This document shows positions 1 to 6,779 of a DNA stretch of 12,118 nucleotides, piece after piece. This DNA is from an uncultured Candidatus Saccharibacteria bacterium (GTDB taxonomy: Bacteria; Patescibacteriota; Saccharimonadia; Saccharimonadales; Saccharimonadaceae): positions 1-12,118 of the forward strand of contig CARYFM010000019.1 of NCBI GenBank assembly GCA_949101405.1, written 5' to 3'. The notes beneath the pieces are model-generated. The model did not search any database. It saw only the letters and a list, made by a program, of their open reading frames with translations, and was not told the origin of the DNA. The stretch's first letter is position 1. Each line of letters opens with the position of its first letter. Position numbers and translations under genes: made by a program.

Positions 1-70
1 TTGGACAAATACTATCAGCAGCATCAGCATTAGTAATCGTACCACCAGAACCAGCGACACGACAAAGGTA
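1..70 (-). pseudogene. Partial FISUMP-domain fragment running off the left edge
   Basis: The minus strand from 70 to 1 is open and encodes 23 residues ending in TITNADAADSICP, which then leave the window. The Cys-Pro motif at the end matches the start of the conserved core of the Fibrobacter succinogenes major paralogous (FISUMP) domain, where 'ICPKGWRLP'-like sequence is typical (recalled family knowledge). An in-frame TAA (complement of 71-73) lies immediately upstream and no start codon or ribosome binding site is present, so this is a truncated or frameshifted copy rather than an intact gene. It covers the middle of the domain, whereas the four other copies in the window cover its C-terminal end. 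The match is short, so the call is moderate. Confidence 0.5.
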
Positions 71-115
71 TTAGATATGAATATAAGTATGATATATGTA
101 TCATATATTAATACC
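67..115. repeat. Nested AT-rich inverted repeats beside the FISUMP fragment
   Basis: GGTATTA (67-73) pairs perfectly with TAATACC (109-115). Inside it ATATATG (92-98) pairs with CATATAT (102-108). The outer arm overlaps the last bases of the FISUMP fragment. Function is unknown; it could be a regulator site or a scar of cassette movement. The rest of 116-258 is AT-rich with no gene that I can support. Confidence 0.5.
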
Positions 116-258
116 TAGAAGTAACCACAAGCGGAATGAAAATGCGCAACGCCATCAAACGGGTCCAGCATCAACCGCACTTGCCTATCATTTTATTATG
201 AACTTTATAATTTGACAAGCCTATTATCAAATCAATCCGTCCTTAAACGTTCTTTTTT

Positions 259-295
259 GCAAAAAATGAACTTGTTCCGTAAGAACAAGTTCATT
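259..295 (-). terminator. Intrinsic terminator of the gyrB-gyrA operon
   Basis: A perfect 13-bp inverted repeat (265-277 with 283-295, 5-nt loop) lies 27 bp after the gyrA stop codon. Read on the minus strand it is followed directly by a run of T (complement of 261-266). This is a textbook Rho-independent terminator. Confidence 0.92.
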
Positions 296-322
296 CAATA
301 ACCACCCCTATAAATTCAGAAA

Positions 323-2908
323 TTATGCAGCCTTATTATCCGATTCTTCCTCATCTGGCAAGACCAGACCAATTGACGCAACCGTATCACCATCATTCAT
401 TTTCATCACTCTCACTCCTTGCGCCGCTCGCCCCAAAGTCGGAATATCCGCCACCGCTACCCGAATCGCAATTCCTTTGGTCGACATCATAATCACCTCT
501 TTTGCTACAGGATCCAAGGTATGTACTGCCACAATTGGGCCAGTCTTCTCTGTCACCCCAGCTACACGAATTCCCACGCCACCCCGCTTATGCGCTGGGA
601 ACTGCTCAGCCAATGTCGCCTTGCCGTAACCATTAGCCGACATTACTAATAATTTCTGCCCACGGTCACGAATCACGTCCATACCCACAATCTCATCCTT
701 GGGGCGCAAACGAATTCCACGCACTCCTCGTGCCGCTCTCCCCATACTCCGCACATCCTGCTCATTAAATCGCATTGCCTGTCCTGCCGAAGTTGAAATC
801 ACCACATCATTTGCCCCCGTAGTTTCCTGTATCCACTTTAATTCATCACCCGCATCAAGTTTAATCGTCACTAAGCCATTAGCCCGAATATTTAAATACT
901 CTTTCACAGCTGTCTTTTTAATCGTACCTTTTTTGGTCGCCATAAAGAGATAGCCATCTGGATTTTCACCCTGTTTAATAATCGCGGTTACTTTCTCATC
1001 TGGATGCATATTGAGCAAATTCACCGCTGCCGTTCCCTTTGCTGTCAACGACGCTTGCGGGACTTCATAAGCCTTCAATCGGAAAATTCGCCCTTGGTTA
1101 GTAAAGAAAAGTAGAAAATCATGCGAACTTGCCGTCACAATCTGCGCAATCACATCCTCTTCCTTAGTGGTCATTCCCTTACGCCCCTTGCCACCTCGAT
1201 TTTGACGTTTAAAATCGCCTTGCAACACCCGCTTCATGTAGTTTTCGGTAGTCAACAAAATCACGCTCTCCTCATCCGGAATCAACTCCTCTTCCGAGAA
1301 CTTACCCACTTCGTGATTAATTATCTTACTCTTACGTGCATCACCGTACTTTTCTTTCATGGCTAGCAACTCAGTCTTTACTACATTCAGAACTTCGGCT
1401 TCACTTGCTAAAATCTCTTCCAACCGTTTAATCAATTCATGTAATTGCCTCAATTCTTCCTCGATTTTGTCTCGCTCAAGACCTTGCAAACGCCGAAGTT
1501 GCATTGCCAAAATCGCTGCTGCCTGAATCTCACTCAGACCAAACCGCTCCATCAAACGCTTATCTGCATCATCATAACTCTCACGAATAGTTTTGATAAC
1601 TTCGTCGATATTATCTAGCGCGATCTTCAAGCCTTCCAAGATATGTGCACGTTCTTTAGCTTTACGCAAATCAAACTCAGTCCGACGACGTACTACTTTC
1701 TGGCGATGTTTAATAAATTCTGCTAAAATTTCTTTCAATCCCAAAATCCGTGGTTGCCGACCATCCACCAAGGCCAACATATTATAATGGAAAGTTGTTT
1801 GCAAGCCCGTCATACGGTACAACTGGTTCAAAATCTTTTTCGGGAAAGCATCCTTCTTCAATTCCACTACCACTCGAATTTTACCTCGAGCCGATTCATC
1901 ACGTGCATCTGCAATATGGTCCAATTTTTTCGCCAGAACCAACTCGCGCACTTTCTCGATAAAGCCTTCCTTGCTCATCCCATACGGCACTTCAGTAATC
2001 ACAATCTGATAACGACCATTTTTGCGCTCTTCAATCCCTGCCACCGCCCGGATTGTCACCGAACCTTTACCAGTAGCATAAGCCTGCTTCATCGGTGCGC
2101 CACCATAAACTTCCGCCCCAGTCGGGAAATCTGGACCTTTCACATGCTGCATCAAGCCATCCAAACTAATCTCTGGGTCATCAATCTGCGCCACCGTCGC
2201 ATCTATCACCTCTGACAAATTGTGCGGTGGAATGTTTGTAGCCATACCCACAGCAATGCCCATCTGGCCATTCAACAGAATATTTGGCACTGCTGCTGGC
2301 AACACCACTGGCTCTTGCTCAGATCCATCAAAGTTATCCCGAAAATCTACCGTCTCTTTTTCGATATCAGTCAAAAGCTCTGCCCCCACCTTGTCCATCC
2401 GCGCCTCAGTATACCTCGAAGCCGCAGCATCGTCACCATCCATTGAGCCAAAGTTTCCCTGCCCCTCCACCAAGGTGTAACGCATTTTCCAAGGCTGCGC
2501 CAAATTCACCATCGAATCATAAATCGAAGAATCACCATGTGGATGATATTTACCCATTACTTCACCCACAATACGCGCTGATTTTACTGTAGCATGTGGT
2601 GCCTTCCAGCCATTTTTGTTCATTGCGTAAAGAATACGCCGATTTACTGGCTTCAAACCATCCCGCACATCTGGCAAAGCACGATCAATAATAACAGACA
2701 TGGAATACCTAAGGAAATAACTTTCCATAGTGCCTTCCACGGTTTTTTGCTCAATTCCGTCAACCACCACCCCTGTTTCTTCATTATTGTGCGACATTAC
2801 CATTTTGGCATCATCTACGACATCATTACCATTTTCATTATCAGCAGCGCCTACAGGCTCCTGTGCGCCTTTGGATTTTTTCTGGTCTAATTCATCATCT
2901 TTTGCCAT
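323..2908 (-). CDS. gyrA: DNA gyrase subunit A
   Basis: This is the breakage-reunion subunit of the type IIA topoisomerase that, with GyrB, introduces negative supercoils using ATP. The 861-residue product has the winged-helix/tower region, the active-site tyrosine Y166 in SRYTEAR, and the quinolone-resistance region (YHPHGDSSIYD, 121-131) with Ser127 and Asp131 at the positions of E. coli Ser83 and Asp87, the susceptible residues. The C-terminal beta-pinwheel carries QNRGGKG at 569-575, a GyrA box with Asn in place of the canonical second Arg. That box supports gyrase rather than ParC. The N-terminus has about 50 extra acidic, low-complexity residues before the conserved VEGTMESYFLRYSMSVI block. 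The ATG at 2908 follows an AAGGAAAGG ribosome binding site. The gene starts 14 bp after gyrB, so the two are co-transcribed. Confidence 0.98.
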   Translation of the reverse strand: MAKDDELDQKKSKGAQEPVGAADNENGNDVVDDAKMVMSHNNEETGVVVDGIEQKTVEGTMESYFLRYSMSVIIDRALPDVRDGLKPVNRRILYAMNKNGWKAPHATVKSARIVGEVMGKYHPHGDSSIYDSMVNLAQPWKMRYTLVEGQGNFGSMDGDDAAASRYTEARMDKVGAELLTDIEKETVDFRDNFDGSEQEPVVLPAAVPNILLNGQMGIAVGMATNIPPHNLSEVIDATVAQIDDPEISLDGLMQHVKGPDFPTGAEVYGGAPMKQAYATGKGSVTIRAVAGIEERKNGRYQIVITEVPYGMSKEGFIEKVRELVLAKKLDHIADARDESARGKIRVVVELKKDAFPKKILNQLYRMTGLQTTFHYNMLALVDGRQPRILGLKEILAEFIKHRQKVVRRRTEFDLRKAKERAHILEGLKIALDNIDEVIKTIRESYDDADKRLMERFGLSEIQAAAILAMQLRRLQGLERDKIEEELRQLHELIKRLEEILASEAEVLNVVKTELLAMKEKYGDARKSKIINHEVGKFSEEELIPDEESVILLTTENYMKRVLQGDFKRQNRGGKGRKGMTTKEEDVIAQIVTASSHDFLLFFTNQGRIFRLKAYEVPQASLTAKGTAAVNLLNMHPDEKVTAIIKQGENPDGYLFMATKKGTIKKTAVKEYLNIRANGLVTIKLDAGDELKWIQETTGANDVVISTSAGQAMRFNEQDVRSMGRAARGVRGIRLRPKDEIVGMDVIRDRGQKLLVMSANGYGKATLAEQFPAHKRGGVGIRVAGVTEKTGPIVAVHTLDPVAKEVIMMSTKGIAIRVAVADIPTLGRAAQGVRVMKMNDGDTVASIGLVLPDEEESDNKAA

Positions 2909-2922
2909 CGCTCATCCTTTCC

Positions 2923-4920
2923 TTAAAAGTCCAATTCATCTAAATCAACTGTCGCCGCACCAGCCTGAATAAAGTTCTTTCGAAGATCCACCTGGTCACC
3001 CATCAATTTAGAAAACACTGCATCAGCTTTTTCCGCGTCATCAATATGTACTTGCACCAACACCCGGTTCTCTGGATCCATTGTAGTCTCCCACAACTGT
3101 TTAGCATCCATCTCACCAAGACCCTTAAATCGATTCTGCGCTGTATAGCCTGCCTGCTTAAATCGTTCTTGGTTCGGATCTATCTTAGTTCCAGCAGCCT
3201 TCCTCTCCTCAATTTTCTCGGTCAGTTTCTTCTCTAGTGCCACTTCGTCATACACATAATCAATCTTCCGATTACTACCTGTGCCCTTAGTTAAACCAAA
3301 CAATGGCGGCTTAGCTAGATACACATGCCCAGCCTTAATTACCTCTGGCATATACCTGAAAAAGAATGTCATTAGAAGTGTCGCAATATGCAGACCGTCC
3401 ACATCGGCATCGGTCATAAATACAATCTTATCGTAACGCAAACCGCCTAAATCGAACTGGTCGCCAATTCCCACGCCCAAACCTTTAATCAAACTTACTA
3501 GCTCCTGGTTCGCCAACATCTTATCCAGCCTTGCACGCTCAGTGTTCAACACCTTACCACGCAGAGGCAAAATCGCTTGAATCTTCGGATTGCGTCCTTC
3601 TTTAGCTGACCCCGCCGCTGAATTACCCTCCACAATAAAGAGCTCACATTCTTTCCGGTCACGGCTTGAACAATCCGCCAATTTCGAAGGTAAATTCAAC
3701 CCATCAAATGCACCTTTACGAATTACATTATCACGTGCCGCCCGCGCCGCTTTCCGTGCCCGCGCCGCCAAGGTCGCCTTGCCTACAATTTTCTTGGCTA
3801 CTGCTGGGTTCTCCTCCAAATAATAAGCAAAGTATTCGCTCATCACCTTATCTACATAACTGCGTACCTCAGGATTACCAAGCTTGTTCTTAGTCTGACC
3901 TTCAAACTGCGGGTCTGGTAACTTCACCAAAATCACCGCCGTCAATCCTTCTTTGATATCATCGCCAGTCAAATTTGGCTCTTTTTCCTTGAGTAAACCA
4001 TTTTTGCGCGCGTAATCATTCACTACACGCGTCATTGCTGTGCGGAACCCAACCACATGCATGCCACCATCTGGCGTTAAAACGTTATTTGCAAATGGCT
4101 TAATCGTCTCTGCGTACGTATCATTATACTGTAACGCCACTTCCACTTCAGAATCTTCAATCTGCTTTTCCACATAGAAAATGTCATCAGAAAGCACTTC
4201 CTTGCCTTCATTCAACTTGCGTACATAACTCCTGATACCACCTTCAAAGTAAAAACTCTCCCTAGCACCGGTCCGTTCGTCTTTGACCGTAATCAAGACT
4301 CCTTTAGTCAAATACGCCTGGTGTCGTGCGTAATTTGACACCCAGTTATAGTCAAAAGTTGTAGTCTCTTTAAAAATTGCTGGGTCAGGATAAAAGACGA
4401 TCGTAGTTCCGTGTCCGTCAGTCTTACCAATCACTTCCAAGCCTTTACCCTGAGTCTTACCGAGTTCAAACTCAACATGATGCACCTTACCATCTTTGCG
4501 CACTTCGGCAATCATCTTTGTGCTCAGTGCATTCACAACCGAAGACCCTACACCATGCAAACCAGAACTTACTTTATAGCCACCGCCGCCAAATTTACCA
4601 CCAGCATTCAAGACCGTCAATACGGTCTCCAAAGTAGACTTCTTGGTTTTAGGATGCAAATCTACTGGGATACCACGACCATTATCATCTACCCGAACTC
4701 CACCATCCGCCTGCAAGGTAATATCTACCCGTGTACAAAAACCCGCAATTGCTTCATCAATTGAGTTGTCTGCAATCTCCTTCAACAAATGATGTAAACC
4801 ATCAAAACCAGTCGACCCGATATACATACCCGGTCGAATCCGTACATGCTCTAAACCATCCAAAACCTGGATCTGTGAACTGTCATATTCGTGCCCATCA
4901 CTTGTTTGTTTTGCTGACAT
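2923..4920 (-). CDS. gyrB: DNA gyrase subunit B
   Basis: This is the ATPase subunit of DNA gyrase. The 665-residue product has the GHKL ATPase motifs in order: EIADNSIDEA (Glu48, Asn52), DNGRGIP (79-85) and GLHGVG (120-125). The transducer-domain QTKNKLGN is at 342-349. The TOPRIM domain has Glu431 in VEGNSAAGSAK and the metal-binding DADVD at 504-508. The C-terminal segment ends with the usual LMGDQVDLRKNFI block. The length of ~665 residues is normal for gyrases lacking the proteobacterial insertion. The ATG at 4920 is preceded by GAGG with 9-bp spacing and lies about 25 nt from the predicted transcription start. Asn433 stands where E. coli GyrB has Asp426, and the second Gly of EGDSAGG is Ala. 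GyrB rather than ParE is favoured by the adjacent GyrA-box gyrA. Confidence 0.98.
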   Translation of the reverse strand: MSAKQTSDGHEYDSSQIQVLDGLEHVRIRPGMYIGSTGFDGLHHLLKEIADNSIDEAIAGFCTRVDITLQADGGVRVDDNGRGIPVDLHPKTKKSTLETVLTVLNAGGKFGGGGYKVSSGLHGVGSSVVNALSTKMIAEVRKDGKVHHVEFELGKTQGKGLEVIGKTDGHGTTIVFYPDPAIFKETTTFDYNWVSNYARHQAYLTKGVLITVKDERTGARESFYFEGGIRSYVRKLNEGKEVLSDDIFYVEKQIEDSEVEVALQYNDTYAETIKPFANNVLTPDGGMHVVGFRTAMTRVVNDYARKNGLLKEKEPNLTGDDIKEGLTAVILVKLPDPQFEGQTKNKLGNPEVRSYVDKVMSEYFAYYLEENPAVAKKIVGKATLAARARKAARAARDNVIRKGAFDGLNLPSKLADCSSRDRKECELFIVEGNSAAGSAKEGRNPKIQAILPLRGKVLNTERARLDKMLANQELVSLIKGLGVGIGDQFDLGGLRYDKIVFMTDADVDGLHIATLLMTFFFRYMPEVIKAGHVYLAKPPLFGLTKGTGSNRKIDYVYDEVALEKKLTEKIEERKAAGTKIDPNQERFKQAGYTAQNRFKGLGEMDAKQLWETTMDPENRVLVQVHIDDAEKADAVFSKLMGDQVDLRKNFIQAGAATVDLDELDF

Positions 4921-4951
4921 TCAGACGTACCTCAACTTACTTTACCTCTAT

Positions 4952-4980
4952 ATTTTAGCGCAGATAAGCCGTAAAGTCAA
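4952..4980 (-). promoter_or_regulatory. Promoter of gyrB-gyrA
   Basis: On the minus strand TTGACT (complement of 4975-4980), a 17-bp spacer and TAAAAT (complement of 4952-4957) form a strong sigma-70 type promoter. The expected start is near 4945, giving a leader of about 25 nt with a ribosome binding site. It lies in the 100-bp gap after the antitoxin gene. Confidence 0.8.
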
Positions 4981-5020
4981 CCTCAGCCCTAATGTAATAA
5001 TACGCTAGAATAACAGCCTC

Positions 5021-5371
5021 TTACAACTCGTTCCAAAGTTCCTCTAAGGCAATATACCCCGCACTATCCATATCATCAATCGACTTGCTATTCCCTGCCA
5101 CATCCTCTGTTTTACGCTGTGCACTTGGCTGAAATGGCATGCCCTTCTCTCGCACTGCCTGCGTCAAAAACATATTAATTGCAGCACTTGTGCTAATACC
5201 CATATCGTCAAATACTGCCTCAGCCTTCTTTTTCAGCACTTGCCGTGTCCGAAAACTTACTGTCGTCATCTTGGTAAGTGCAGGTGATTTTTCTAGTTCC
5301 TTAATTACAGGAGCAGTCTCCTTCTGAGCTGCTGGTTTCACCCCTGTTTTTGTACGTGTCTTCATTGCCAT
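5021..5371 (-). CDS. RelB/DinJ-like ribbon-helix-helix antitoxin, orphan
   Basis: The 116-residue product has a ribbon-helix-helix DNA-binding domain at about residues 36-80: a beta strand TTVSFRT, helix A (RQVLKKKAEAVFDDMG) and helix B (TSAAINMFLTQAVREKGMPF). The 'S-AAINMFL-QAV-E-GMPF' pattern is that of the RelB/DinJ family, which represses its own operon and neutralises a YafQ/RelE-type mRNA endonuclease. The N-terminus carries a Lys/Thr-rich extension of ~35 residues and the acidic tail ends EELWNEL. The start at 5371 is chosen because GGAGG lies 9 bp upstream; a longer frame back to 5419 has no ribosome binding site. No toxin gene follows: the next gene is gyrB, 100 bp on, and upstream there are only repeats. 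It is therefore an orphan antitoxin or a remnant of a pair. The family call is firm; its current function is not. Confidence 0.83.
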   Translation of the reverse strand: MAMKTRTKTGVKPAAQKETAPVIKELEKSPALTKMTTVSFRTRQVLKKKAEAVFDDMGISTSAAINMFLTQAVREKGMPFQPSAQRKTEDVAGNSKSIDDMDSAGYIALEELWNEL

Positions 5372-5397
5372 AAAAATCTTCCTCCAATTTAATACTA

Positions 5398-5580
5398 TTG
5401 TAATACAATATACATACAATTACAATACAGAATATATACTCTGTATTGTATCTATATATACATTGTCTATACAGACCTAAAAACCTCTATGTCACATCTA
5501 CAACATTTGTATATACAATGTACATACAAAACACATATATCATATATACAAAAACAATACAAAATATATACAATGTATTA
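5398..5580. promoter_or_regulatory. AT-rich array of palindromic operator-like repeats upstream of the antitoxin gene
   Basis: Several perfect inverted repeats built on TGTA/TACA are packed here: TTGTAAT (5398-5404) with ATTACAA (5419-5425), TACAATACAGA (5421-5431) with TCTGTATTGTA (5440-5450), and the 12-bp palindrome TTGTATATACAA (5507-5518). Variants of ATACAATGTA recur around 5455-5465, 5512-5522 and 5568-5578. RelB/DinJ-type antitoxins bind palindromes in their own promoter, so this is probably the operator region for the gene at 5021-5371. It is unusually long for a single operator. No protein gene is supported between 5372 and 5710. Confidence 0.6.
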
Positions 5581-5593
5581 CAGCCAAAACTCC

Positions 5594-5674
5594 AAAAATG
5601 CTTATGTTTTTTGTAACAAAAACCCTTAGCATTTCGCACTACTAAATTTTACTTTCTCCAAACTCTGTTTATTT
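5594..5674 (-). ncRNA. Candidate small RNA or attenuated leader (about 80 nt)
   Basis: A good promoter (5681-5709) predicts transcription from about 5674 leftwards. About 40 nt later comes a hairpin with outer arms AAATGCT (5596-5602) and AGCATTT (5628-5634) and inner arms GTTTTT (5606-5611) and AAAAAC (5618-5623). On the minus strand the stem runs into UUUUU, so it resembles an intrinsic terminator. The product would be either an independent small RNA or an attenuated leader of the antitoxin gene, whose start is ~300 nt downstream. No conserved RNA family is recognised. Confidence 0.35.
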
Positions 5675-5680
5675 GTCTCT

Positions 5681-5709
5681 ATCATAGCACAAGCAATTCA
5701 ATGTTACAA
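5681..5709 (-). promoter_or_regulatory. Extended -10 promoter reading towards the antitoxin gene
   Basis: Minus-strand TTGTAA (complement of 5704-5709), 17-bp spacer, TATGAT (complement of 5681-5686) with an upstream TGC giving TGCTATGAT. The same TGCTATGAT and 17-bp geometry recurs at 11514-11542. Confidence 0.65.
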
Positions 5710-5844
5710 TAAGTTTATGGATAAAATTCCACTGGTTCCAAAAGCAGCCTGAGTTCACTCCTCCGCTAGCTGAAGGATCTCATATTTAAGATCGTGAAGT
5801 TCACCTCACATTGCATTCATAAGTTGCTTTAGAGGCTAGTATAC

Positions 5845-5862
5845 TTATAGTTACGACTATAA
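5845..5862. repeat. Short perfect inverted repeat upstream of cassette A
   Basis: TTATAGT (5845-5851) and ACTATAA (5856-5862) flank TACG. It lies 72 bp before the start box of cassette A. Around it, 5710-5933 holds no gene that I can support. Confidence 0.4.
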
Positions 5863-5933
5863 ATCAAAAATAGAACTTCTCAACCTAGCCCGACCGGACA
5901 TTGATGTTGTGAGTTTATCACCACTGGTTTCTA

Positions 5934-6203
5934 GTGCGCAGCGGGAACGTCAATTTGACTGTATCTGCTGGTACTTTCAGGTACGCTGGCCAGTGGGGCA
6001 ACGACTGGTCGTCGCGCGCCTCGTCTACTAATGCTAGTGGCACTACTATGCCTAGCGCTTACAACCTCAACTTTGGACCTACTGACGTCAACCCGTCGAA
6101 CGGCCCATGGGAGCGCTGGAACGGTCGCCCCCTCCGCTATATTTGCCGCGGCGGGGTGCCGATCTTTAATCATCACACATATTATATCTCCTCACATCCC
6201 TAA
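5934..6203 (+). pseudogene. FISUMP C-terminal cassette A, 3' truncated
   Basis: This is a promoterless fragment of a FISUMP-domain protein, a C-type-lectin-like fold found in secreted and surface proteins. It starts with the 12-bp box GTGCGCAGCGGG (VRSG). It then has the family landmarks AG-WG (18-22), WSSR (25-28), SAYNLNF (41-47), VNPSNGP (52-58), RWNG (61-64) and PLR (66-68). The homology breaks at about 6139: instead of the conserved Cys-Leu-Ser-Thr-Val ending it runs through the GC-rich palindrome GCCGCGGC into unrelated sequence until a TAA at 6201-6203. There is no ribosome binding site, and a TGA at 5910 closes the frame upstream. It overlaps the tail of cassette B, which faces it. 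At seven positions it has AAC codons where the other copies differ. Confidence 0.72.
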
Positions 6204-6226
6204 TACAGTACTCAGGCAGCGGAGGG
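6187..6226 (-). repeat. Invariant 40-bp 3' box of cassette B
   Basis: Identical over 40 bp to 6678-6717 and 11907-11946. It encodes the LRCLSTVLGM ending, includes the stop codon and continues 7 bp beyond it (GAGGAGA). It contains the palindrome AGTACT. Confidence 0.9.
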
Positions 6227-6416
6227 GGAAAGCGTAGTAGCGATAGTTTGGGCCACCAGATACAGCTACCCCACTATCATTAAAATCAAGATCATACGCA
6301 CTTGGTACAGACGAACCATTGGTATTAATAGATGAGGCTCGCGAAGACCAATGAAAACCATGTACACCGGCATGCTGAAATTTATCAGAATAAGTAACCA
6401 TATACCCGCTGCGCAC
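6192..6416 (-). pseudogene. FISUMP C-terminal cassette B, inverted
   Basis: This 74-codon cassette on the minus strand has VRSG, HAG-HG-HWSSR, SAYDLDF, GGP-YRYYAFPLRC and the LSTVLGM ending. Seven or eight upstream codons of the parent gene (EYKFNYF) are retained before the 12-bp start box (complement of 6405-6416), and a TAA lies just before them. There is no promoter, signal peptide or ribosome binding site, so it is unlikely to be expressed as it stands. The interior uses AT-ending codons (GAT CTT GAT TTT), unlike cassettes A, C and D, yet both end boxes match the GC-rich copies exactly. That mosaic suggests the interior was exchanged between fixed ends. It faces cassette A tail to tail. 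Confidence 0.75.
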
Positions 6417-6423
6417 GAAGTAG

Positions 6424-6452
6424 TTGAACTTGTATTCGCTTTACAAGTTCAA
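6424..6452. repeat. 11-bp perfect inverted repeat between the divergent heads of cassettes B and C
   Basis: TTGAACTTGTA (6424-6434) and TACAAGTTCAA (6442-6452) flank a 7-nt loop. One arm is part of the FISUMP coding remnant of cassette B; the other is outside it. It has no U-tract, so it is not an obvious terminator. Confidence 0.6.
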
Positions 6453-6499
6453 ATTAAATTTATCTCTATAATAGTGAGGTAATTCTAGCTTTAACTAAC

Positions 6500-6712
6500 G
6501 TGCGCAGCGGGATCGTAAACTTGCCCGGTGTTAGTGGTGCTACTTTCAGGTTCGCTGGCCTCTACGGTCACTGGTGGTCGTCGCGCGGTGATGCCGCTAC
6601 CACTGCGTACCACCTCTACTTTAATGCTACTGGCGTCTACCCGTCGCTCGGCCTGGCTAACCGTTGGCATGGTTTCCCCCTCCGCTGCCTGAGTACTGTA
6701 TTAGGGATGTGA
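6500..6712 (+). pseudogene. FISUMP C-terminal cassette C
   Basis: This is a 70-codon promoterless cassette starting at GTG within the 12-bp box and ending at TGA within the 40-bp box. It keeps TFRFAG, WWSSR, TAYHLYF, GVYPS, NRWHGFPLRC and LSTVLGM. It is shorter than B and D by about seven residues in the loop after WSSR. Stretches are nearly identical to cassette A at the DNA level (for example ACTTTCAGGT and TCGTCGCGCG) with different codons between them. There is no ribosome binding site and the frame closes upstream at a TGA (6425-6427). It is best read as a silent C-terminal segment of a surface protein. Confidence 0.75.
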
Positions 6713-6717
6713 GGAGA
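6678..6717 (+). repeat. Invariant 40-bp 3' box of cassette C
   Basis: Identical to the boxes of B and D. Identity with D extends six further bases (GGTATG) and then ends abruptly. Confidence 0.9.
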
Positions 6718-6779
6718 GGTATGTAGTAAATTGACGCCCAGATCATGTAGCTCCGTAAAGACACAATAACTAATTTCCA

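Noticed and set aside
323..4920. Plus-strand ORFs opposite gyrA and gyrB
   Set aside because: Shadows of strongly conserved minus-strand genes with no homology or start signals.
5398..5580. CRISPR array
   Set aside because: The repeats are short palindromes with irregular spacing and no unique spacers of constant length.
5717..5752. Short plus-strand frame MDKIPLVPKAA
   Set aside because: Eleven codons, no ribosome binding site, stops at once; too little to call a gene start.
5837..5990. Protein-like frame (KIELLNLARPDIDVVSLSPL) leading into cassette A
   Set aside because: It has no start codon and overlaps cassette A in another frame; could be a gene remnant but I see no family.
5931..6176. 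Minus-strand ORF opposite cassette A
   Set aside because: Antisense of a GC-rich FISUMP segment; no ribosome binding site or family signal.
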